Source: an uncultured Alphaproteobacteria bacterium (GTDB lineage Bacteria; Pseudomonadota; Alphaproteobacteria; HIMB59; GCA-002718135). From it: a DNA stretch of 52,058 nt. The stretch covers positions 1 through 52,058 of the forward strand of contig CACLJX010000012.1 in NCBI GenBank assembly GCA_902607435.1, given 5' to 3'. The notes under the pieces are model-generated. The model saw only the letters and a program-made list of their open reading frames with translations. It did no database searches and was not told the origin of the DNA. This document shows, piece by piece, positions 43,967 through 50,108 of the stretch (position 1 is its first letter; every line of letters starts with the position of its first letter). The position numbers and the translations under genes are program-made.

Positions 43967-44479
43967 TTATGTAATGCTTTCTTTAGCTTGTCTTCTTATT
44001 TTTTTTTGAAGTTGAAGAATTCCATATACCAAAGCTTCAGCAGTTGGAGGACACCCTGGGACATATATATCTACAGGTACAATTCGATCACAACCTCTTA
44101 CAACTGAATAAGAATAATGGTAATATCCCCCTCCATTTGCACAAGATCCCATAGATATCACCCACCTAGGTTCTGGCATTTGATCATAAACTTTCCTTAA
44201 GGCCGGTGCCATTTTATTGCATAATGTTCCTGCTACAATCATTACATCTGATTGTCTGGGACTACCTCTAGGAATAACACCGTATCGATCTAAATCATAT
44301 CTACTCATATAAGAATGCATCATCTCAACTCCGCAACAAGCTAAACCAAAAGTCATTGGCCATAAAGAACCTGTCCTAGCCCATGTCAAAAGTTCATTAA
44401 ACTTAGCTGTAATAATCCCAGCTTTTCCATCTTTATTAGAAGATTGTTCTAAAAAATAATCCGTTCCACTTTTATTCAT
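43967..44479 (-). CDS. nuoB: NADH-quinone oxidoreductase subunit B, orphan copy
   Basis: A complete 170-residue NuoB, which carries iron-sulfur cluster N2, the last electron carrier before quinone in complex I. The four ligands are visible: the Cys-Cys in LACCGVEMM near residue 48, Cys in GTLCNKMAP near 86 and MGSCANGGG near 133, and Cys in [11 protein letters not shown] near 148. No nuoA or nuoC flanks it: the next genes are an ATP-grasp ligase and a rhodanese. It may be a displaced complex I gene or a second copy with a different partner. Confidence 0.92.
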   Translation of the reverse strand: MNKSGTDYFLEQSSNKDGKAGIITAKFNELLTWARTGSLWPMTFGLACCGVEMMHSYMSRYDLDRYGVIPRGSPRQSDVMIVAGTLCNKMAPALRKVYDQMPEPRWVISMGSCANGGGYYHYSYSVVRGCDRIVPVDIYVPGCPPTAEALVYGILQLQKKIRRQAKESIT

Positions 44480-44636
44480 GCATCCACGCTTTGAACAACT
44501 ACTGCTCCTCCAATAAAAATAAGTGCAAAAATGTCAATAAATTCTATTATTAATTTGTTAATCAATTATTTTGCCCTTGATTAATAATTAGTTATTTAAA
44601 AATACATCATTATTTGTGTTAATTTCAAATTAATTA

Positions 44637-44668
44637 TATCATCAACCACGATGAATGTTGAGAGGAAT
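44637..44668. repeat. conserved inverted-repeat element, copy 2
   Basis: 27 of 32 bases match the element at 41212-41243; core TCAAC-N10-GTTGA (44642-44661). It lies 3-30 bases past the stop of the ATP-grasp gene, the end of the second SAM-V-controlled operon, and 158 bases upstream of nuoB. Confidence 0.55.
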
Positions 44669-44670
44669 TT

Positions 44671-45597
44671 TTAGGATAGTGCTTCTAGTTCTCTTTTTAA
44701 AAAATAAGCTATTGCTTTCATACCTTTTTTCTCTGACAAACTTTCCGCAATAGAGTTATAGTTTGTATTGGTATTGATATCATAAGAATATAATTGACCT
44801 TTATCATCCTCTAAAAATTCTACACCTGCAATTTCAATATGATTATTTTTCAAAACTTTTTGATACTTTTCTAAGATAGGGTTGGAAAAATCATTTAAGA
44901 TCATGAATTTATTGCCTGTTGCATTGGTAGGACAATATTCATCTTCTAAGTTACATGCATCAGCAGGACACAACTCAAATCCTTTGCTAGTATCTACTTG
45001 TACAGCATAAAGGAATGTATTATCAACAAATTCAGTACGTATTATGGTAGATGTTTTGGGCTTAATGTACTCTTGTAAAAGAGTTATTCCATCAACAGAG
45101 TTCTCAAATTCATTACTATCAATGTACCGCTTAAAACTCTGGTAATCATGACACAACTTAATACCAAGTCCTCGACCTGCTCTATTATGTTTGGTAAGAT
45201 AAGGAAATGGAAAGCTTTTTCCTAAATACAATAATTGTTCCTTATCTTTAGCATAAAGTGTATTGGGAACCTTAATGCCCTCCTTTTCTAATTCCTTGTA
45301 TTGCAAACTTTTAGATAGCTCCAATGCAAGTGCCTGTGAATTATTGATTATTCTTCTATTATAAAATTCCAACCAGTTTAAGATAACTGCAGTATATTCA
45401 GGCGCAAACCGATGTCCTCTGGTGTGAGATGAGGCACTCATACGATTATAAAAAACACCAACAGGAGGTACATTTGAAGTATTAATGGTCATTTTATTCA
45501 TATGCCATTCTTCAAAAGGCAAATTTAACTTTTTTATTTGAACTCGCAATGGTTCAATCCATTCATCATTTTCATGTATAATAAATATCTTATTCAT
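44671..45597 (-). CDS. ATP-grasp ligase (RimK-like)
   Basis: A 308-residue ATP-grasp enzyme, which joins a carboxylate to an amine or thiol through an acyl phosphate. ATP-binding residues appear in FPYLTKHNRAGRGLGIKL near residues 130-147 and LLQEYIKPKTSTIIRTEF near 172, and the metal-binding Glu and Asn in AGVEFLEDDKG and YDINTNTNYNS near 255-280. The N-terminal domain has YNRMSASSHTRGHR. It lies 22 bases downstream of metZ, last gene of a SAM-riboswitch-controlled methionine operon. I do not know a ligase step in methionine synthesis; perhaps it makes a sulfur-containing peptide or amino-acid conjugate. Confidence 0.82.
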   Translation of the reverse strand: MNKIFIIHENDEWIEPLRVQIKKLNLPFEEWHMNKMTINTSNVPPVGVFYNRMSASSHTRGHRFAPEYTAVILNWLEFYNRRIINNSQALALELSKSLQYKELEKEGIKVPNTLYAKDKEQLLYLGKSFPFPYLTKHNRAGRGLGIKLCHDYQSFKRYIDSNEFENSVDGITLLQEYIKPKTSTIIRTEFVDNTFLYAVQVDTSKGFELCPADACNLEDEYCPTNATGNKFMILNDFSNPILEKYQKVLKNNHIEIAGVEFLEDDKGQLYSYDINTNTNYNSIAESLSEKKGMKAIAYFLKRELEALS

Positions 45598-45619
45598 TTC
45601 ATAAATATTTTGTGAATAA

Positions 45620-46816
45620 TTAATGAATTTGTTTTAACGCATTTTCAATATCTTCAATCAAATCATCCACGTCTTCCAAGCCAATAGATAATCTAATCAT
45701 TGTATTTGGTATGTTTAATTTTTTTCTGCCTTCTTCGCCAATAATACGATGTGTTGTTGTTGCAGGGTGAGTAACCAGACTCTTAGTGTCACCTAAATTA
45801 TTAGAAATATCAAAAATATTTAATGCGTTCATAAACTTAAAAGCATTATTGCCTTTAATAATAAACGTAACAATTGAACCTCCTTGTAGCATTTGTTTTT
45901 TGGCTAATGCATATTGTGGATGATTTTTTAAATCAGGATAAATAGTTTTTTCTACTTTTGGATGTCCAGATAAGTAATTAGCAACTTTAAGTGCATTTTG
46001 ACAATGCTGATCCATTCTGATCTGCAGAGTTTCAAGGCCCTTAAGCAACACCCAAGCGTTAAAAGGACTAATAGCTGGACCTGTGTGACGAATAAAAGGT
46101 TTTAAATGTTTTTCATAATGCTCCTTAGAAGATAGAATAGCTCCACCAAGACTACGCCCTTGCCCATCAATGTGCTTTGTTCCTGAATAAACTATTATAT
46201 CAGCTCCTAAATCCATAGGTTTTTGCAAAACGGGTGAAGCAAGAATATTATCAACGATTACTAAAGCGTTGTATTGATGAGCAATCTTAGCCACTGATTT
46301 AATGTCAATGATTTCCATTGTTGGATTAGAAGGGGATTCAAGAAAGACACATTTTGTTTTTTTTGTTATGTGTTGTTGCCATTGTGACAAATCAGTGCCA
46401 TCAATCAAATGAGTAACGATACCATAGCGAGGTAATATTTGGTCAAGGATATGGTAACATGAGCCAAATAAAGAACGGGATGATACAACATGATCTCCAC
46501 TTTTAAGATAACTCAATAAAGAAGCAAAAACAGCTGACATGCCACTTGCTGTAGCAAAACAAGCTTCAACTCCCTCAAAAAGAGCCATTCTTTCTTCAAA
46601 CATTGTCACTGTTGGATTGCCATAGCGAGTATAAAGATATCCTTCTAACTCCCCTGCAAATCTTGCCTCAGCCTCTTCTGCACTGTTAAAAACATAACCA
46701 GAATTCATAAAAATAGCTTCACTCGTCTCTCCATGTTCAGAACGAAACAATCCCGCCCTTACAAGTTTTGTCTGATTTCTATATTGATTGTAATTCTGAT
46801 TTTTTTTGAAAGACAT
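45620..46816 (-). CDS. metZ: O-succinylhomoserine sulfhydrylase (MetZ)
   Basis: A 398-residue PLP-dependent enzyme of the Cys/Met metabolism family that makes homocysteine directly from O-succinylhomoserine and sulfide. The pyridoxal Lys is in YSGTKHIDGQGRSLGG near residue 210, the phosphate-binding GMSAVFASLLS near 86, and the DNILASPVLQKP block near 185 is typical of MetZ. The start at 46816 overlaps the stop of the rhodanese-domain gene (TAATG), giving coupling. The related cystathionine gamma-synthase is less likely because of sequence details and the rhodanese neighbour, which could supply sulfide. Confidence 0.9.
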   Translation of the reverse strand: MSFKKNQNYNQYRNQTKLVRAGLFRSEHGETSEAIFMNSGYVFNSAEEAEARFAGELEGYLYTRYGNPTVTMFEERMALFEGVEACFATASGMSAVFASLLSYLKSGDHVVSSRSLFGSCYHILDQILPRYGIVTHLIDGTDLSQWQQHITKKTKCVFLESPSNPTMEIIDIKSVAKIAHQYNALVIVDNILASPVLQKPMDLGADIIVYSGTKHIDGQGRSLGGAILSSKEHYEKHLKPFIRHTGPAISPFNAWVLLKGLETLQIRMDQHCQNALKVANYLSGHPKVEKTIYPDLKNHPQYALAKKQMLQGGSIVTFIIKGNNAFKFMNALNIFDISNNLGDTKSLVTHPATTTHRIIGEEGRKKLNIPNTMIRLSIGLEDVDDLIEDIENALKQIH

Positions 46817-47250
46817 TATTGTTTCCAAGGAAGGTTATAATATTTCCATCCATTAATTGTAGATCGTTGACCTAAGTTGTTTTTATCTCCTTCAAATCCA
46901 TCCGATACATTGTAACTATAATTATAACCACATGAGACTAGAAACTTAGCTGCATGAAATGATCTATTACCAGAGCGACAAATTAAAAAAAGTTTATCCT
47001 TTTTTTTAATATTTGATTCCAATAACATGTTTTCAAAAAAAGAATTAATTTGCATTTCCGGATAAAGATGCCAGGAAATAAATATAGTTTTTTTATTAAG
47101 AGAAGATAAATCAGGTATTCCAATAAATTCCCATTCAGGTTTTGTTCTAACATCAATTAAATATGAATTAGAAATTTCAGATAATTTATTAAAACATTCA
47201 ACTGAATTAATCTCTTGCATATTTGAATCTGTTTTATTTATTAAATTCAT
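46816..47250 (-). CDS. rhodanese-domain sulfurtransferase
   Basis: A 144-residue single-domain rhodanese with the active-site Cys in LICRSGNRSFHAAKFL near residue 92 and the YLIDVRTKPEWEFIG opening near 30. The ATG at 47250 avoids overlap with the upstream methyltransferase; the longer frame starts at 47283. It sits between a homocysteine methyltransferase and metZ, as in MetZ operons of other alphaproteobacteria, where it is thought to deliver sulfur for homocysteine formation. Confidence 0.86.
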   Translation of the reverse strand: MNLINKTDSNMQEINSVECFNKLSEISNSYLIDVRTKPEWEFIGIPDLSSLNKKTIFISWHLYPEMQINSFFENMLLESNIKKKDKLFLICRSGNRSFHAAKFLVSCGYNYSYNVSDGFEGDKNNLGQRSTINGWKYYNLPWKQ

Positions 47251-47272
47251 TAAATTTTTTTTTATTTTAAAA

Positions 47273-48175
47273 TTATAATGCAATATTTTTTATTGATTGA
47301 ATGTGTTCAGGTTTAATTTCACAGCAACCGCCCAATAATTTTGCTCCATGTTTAGTTGTTTTATTTACAAAACTTTTAAATATATTTGGATTAAAATTTT
47401 TTCTTATACCTAAGACGCTTGTTGGTTGAGGAGAAGATACTGGGTCTATAATAAAATCTTCAGGAATATTTTCAAAAGCATTTACTTTAAATCCATATGG
47501 AAGATTTTGTTTTTGAAATTCTGGCAAAACAAGTTCTACAATTTCAGGTGCAACACATGCTGCAATCAGTCCGCAACAATTAAAATTTTTAATTACTTTG
47601 TTAACATCACTTACGCTTTCATTACTAGGCAGGAGACCAGTTTTTCTAAAATGTAGACCTACAAGAATAGGTTTATTAAATTTTTTAATAGCTTCAAGAG
47701 CTATTTTTATTTCTTTTACACTGCATAAAACATCAAGATAATAAAGGTCTACATAAGGTTCTAAAATTTTTGCAGTATCGTTAAAACTTTGGTGTATTTC
47801 TTGATCACTCTCAAAAATTTCTGATTGATATGTATTTCCCTGAGTTGGCAAAGAACCTGCAATTAATATTGATTTATTTGATAAATCTCTAGATTTTTTA
47901 GCTAATTTACCTGCCGTTTGTGTAGCTTGTTCTAAATATTCTAATGAATTATTTTCAATAAAACGCATTTTTCTAACAGCAAAGTTGTTGGTAACTATTA
48001 ATTCTGCTCCCGCATTAATAAAATCTAAATGAGTATCCACAACAAGACCATGATAATCTTCATTAATGAGTGCAGTAGCTGACCATAGTGTTCCCTCAGG
48101 CCTTAGACCTTTTGCTAACAAGGTTTGGCCTGTTCCGCCATCAAATATATATGTTTTATTTTGTAAAAAAGGCAT
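47273..48175 (-). CDS. homocysteine S-methyltransferase family protein
   Basis: A 300-residue zinc methyltransferase of the Pfam S-methyl_trans family (MmuM/BHMT type). The zinc-binding Cys residues are in LIAACVAPEI near 201 and LLGGCCEIKPEHI near 283-295; the GGTGQTLLAKG opening is at residues 14-24. It would move a methyl group from S-methylmethionine, betaine or similar to homocysteine. It follows bhmT by 22 bases, so the operon holds two such enzymes with presumably different donors. Confidence 0.86.
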   Translation of the reverse strand: MPFLQNKTYIFDGGTGQTLLAKGLRPEGTLWSATALINEDYHGLVVDTHLDFINAGAELIVTNNFAVRKMRFIENNSLEYLEQATQTAGKLAKKSRDLSNKSILIAGSLPTQGNTYQSEIFESDQEIHQSFNDTAKILEPYVDLYYLDVLCSVKEIKIALEAIKKFNKPILVGLHFRKTGLLPSNESVSDVNKVIKNFNCCGLIAACVAPEIVELVLPEFQKQNLPYGFKVNAFENIPEDFIIDPVSSPQPTSVLGIRKNFNPNIFKSFVNKTTKHGAKLLGGCCEIKPEHIQSIKNIAL

Positions 48176-48197
48176 AAATTTTTATTTATATTTAGTT

Positions 48198-49259
48198 TTA
48201 TGCTTTATCACCATAATCACTAATATGTTTTGGTATTCTTTCGTTAGTTCCATACATAAAGTGATTAGACATTTTTTCCCGATACCTACTGGCAGGAACT
48301 TTCCTTCCAATTGCTTCAGCTACTTCACGAATATGCATAGGAGCTGCGCCACAACAAACTCCTAGATATTTAATTTCAAGAGCGTGTGCCTCTTGGGCAA
48401 ATTTTCGTATTTCGTACCTATTACAATACATCGGATCAAGAGCTGTTGGAAATGTTCTTCCATGGGGTGCTGGACATGTACAACCATTGTTATCTTCTAA
48501 ATTAAAAAAAGTTGGTTGATCTTCAGTTGTACGAAACGGGATGGGTAAAGCTGCCATATGGCTTTTAATTACTTTTCTAATTTCCTTCAAATAAGGCATC
48601 ATTGTATTTGGTCCACGAAAACAATTCATCCCAATAACGTCAGCTCCTCGCTGTTCTAATTCTTTACACGTATCAATGATGGAAACACCATCTCTCATAA
48701 TGTTTTCCCCCATTGGAGAAATTGTAATGACAGCAGGTAAACTTGATTTTTTAATTTCATCTAGTGCCATATATGCTTCTCCTGCATAATAAAATGTTTC
48801 ACCAATTATAAAATCTGCTCCTTCTTCGACTGACCATCCTATCATTTCACTAAATATAGAACGAACTTCTTTTTGACTTTTGATATCTTCAGGATTCCAA
48901 ATATTAGTATTTGAAATATTACCTGCTACTAAATTATGTTCTTCATTTTCTGGAGTTTCAATAGAAACTTGTTTAGCAATTTGTAATGCCATACGATTAA
49001 GAGGTTCTAATAATTCTTCTTTGCCAATTACACGCATTTTTTCTCGATGACCATTATATGTAAAAGCTTCCACTACATCTGATCCAGCATGTTGAAAATC
49101 CCGGTGAATATTTCTCAATGCTTCTGGATTTTCTAATGCTAATTCAGGAACAAATTCTCCTGAAGATAAGTATCCTCTTCTTTCAGCTTCAAAGAGAAAT
49201 CCTTCAGCACAAATTACTGAACCTTTTTCTAATCTTTTCAATAATCCTCTTTTACTCAT
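48198..49259 (-). CDS. bhmT: betaine-homocysteine S-methyltransferase (BHMT-like)
   Basis: A 353-residue zinc-dependent enzyme that methylates homocysteine, with glycine betaine as the expected donor, giving methionine and dimethylglycine. The opening CAEGFLFEAERRGYLSSGEF near residues 17-36, VEAFTYNGHREKM near 62, and the zinc ligands in GMNCFRGPNTM near 210 and LGVCCGAAPMHIRE near 298 fit the BHMT group. The start has GGAGA six bases upstream. It is the first gene of a five-gene operon under a SAM-V-like riboswitch. Sarcosine oxidase encoded next door would finish demethylation to glycine. Confidence 0.88.
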   Translation of the reverse strand: MSKRGLLKRLEKGSVICAEGFLFEAERRGYLSSGEFVPELALENPEALRNIHRDFQHAGSDVVEAFTYNGHREKMRVIGKEELLEPLNRMALQIAKQVSIETPENEEHNLVAGNISNTNIWNPEDIKSQKEVRSIFSEMIGWSVEEGADFIIGETFYYAGEAYMALDEIKKSSLPAVITISPMGENIMRDGVSIIDTCKELEQRGADVIGMNCFRGPNTMMPYLKEIRKVIKSHMAALPIPFRTTEDQPTFFNLEDNNGCTCPAPHGRTFPTALDPMYCNRYEIRKFAQEAHALEIKYLGVCCGAAPMHIREVAEAIGRKVPASRYREKMSNHFMYGTNERIPKHISDYGDKA

Positions 49260-49324
49260 TTATATCTCCACTATAAGCAATTAAACTAATGCATTTTTAT
49301 TAATCAGATAAAGATTTAGGAAAA

Positions 49325-49382
49325 AACCTATCTCTTTAGCTGTATTTAAAACTCGCCCGCAATCTGATCATCAAATCGGCTA
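49325..49382 (-). promoter_or_regulatory. SAM-V-like riboswitch upstream of the bhmT-metZ operon
   Basis: The minus-strand core (49330-49380) reads GCCGATTTGATGATCAG, ATTGCGGGCGAG, TTTTAAATACAGCTAAAGAG. It carries the GATTTG, TTGC, TTTAAA and GCTAAAG blocks of the SAM-II/SAM-V fold. SAM-V upstream of bhmT is known from SAR11 relatives. A downstream hairpin (AAAGA with TCTTT, TAGG with CCTA) can compete with the aptamer. Confidence 0.87.
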
Positions 49383-49426
49383 TTATTACCTTTTATAGCG
49401 ATTGTTATTACATAACAAATAATAAA

Positions 49427-49455
49427 AGTATATTTTTATAATTTTTTCTTGTCAA
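49427..49455 (-). promoter_or_regulatory. sigma70-type promoter of the bhmT operon
   Basis: On the minus strand TTGACA (49450-49455), a 17-base spacer and TATACT (49427-49432) give a near-consensus promoter. The expected start, near 49420, places the riboswitch about 40 bases into the leader. Confidence 0.78.
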
Positions 49456-49547
49456 AATAAAAATAATAGAAGAATATTCTTTATAAAAAAAAATAAATAG
49501 AATAATTTTCATATTACTGTCATTTTAGATTAACAGTTAACAAGTAT

Positions 49548-50108
49548 TTATTTTATTTCACACCCAAATTGACTTGCTGTTTCTAAAAATATTTCCCACA
49601 ATGAAAGTGCAAAACCTCTTGGGATAAATAAGTGGTATCCTGAATCTGAGCGCCATAGTTTCACACTCACATGATGAATGGCGGATGAAGCTACCGAATT
49701 AACGGGAAAATACTTGTCACGAAGGTCTAAGGGTAAGTGTCGATTTAAGAAAAGAGTGTCGCTTGGTCCTGAAATTTCAAGATGGGTATATGAGTGTGAC
49801 AGATCCAGTGTTGTACCTTCATTGGATGATAAGGTTGGAACTTCTGAACCTACAATCCACCATTTTAAAGGTTCAATTCTCATCATAACAACAGAATTAT
49901 TTTCAATTGCCTTATTGGGCAAAGCATATTCTTTGAAGTTTAGATGTTTAGAAAGATTTGATCCGACTGTGTTTATTGAATCAGACCATGCAGCAACCTG
50001 CGTAAGATGTAAATTTTTTATCTCACTAAGTTGAAGCCGTGATTCATTGTTGGTAGGGTTGTGACCAACCGAATAATTTGATTCCAGAGCTGAAGATCTA
50101 TTAACCAT
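49548..50108 (-). CDS. soxG: sarcosine oxidase gamma subunit (SoxG)
   Basis: A 186-residue subunit of heterotetrameric sarcosine oxidase, which oxidatively demethylates sarcosine to glycine and feeds the one-carbon unit to tetrahydrofolate. The C-terminal SHSYTHLEISGPSDTLFLNR near 100 and the FIPRGFALSLWEIFLETASQ block near 163 are SoxG-like. The ATG at 50108 overlaps the soxA stop by 8 bases; the longer frame from 50150 would lie inside soxA. Its last codon precedes the 288-base bhmT leader region. Confidence 0.88.
   Translation of the reverse strand: MVNRSSALESNYSVGHNPTNNESRLQLSEIKNLHLTQVAAWSDSINTVGSNLSKHLNFKEYALPNKAIENNSVVMMRIEPLKWWIVGSEVPTLSSNEGTTLDLSHSYTHLEISGPSDTLFLNRHLPLDLRDKYFPVNSVASSAIHHVSVKLWRSDSGYHLFIPRGFALSLWEIFLETASQFGCEIK

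Noticed and set aside
44480-44566. Remnant of nuoA upstream of nuoB
   Set aside because: The hydrophobic 29-codon frame there has no NuoA-like motif; kept only as a remark under the orphan nuoB finding.
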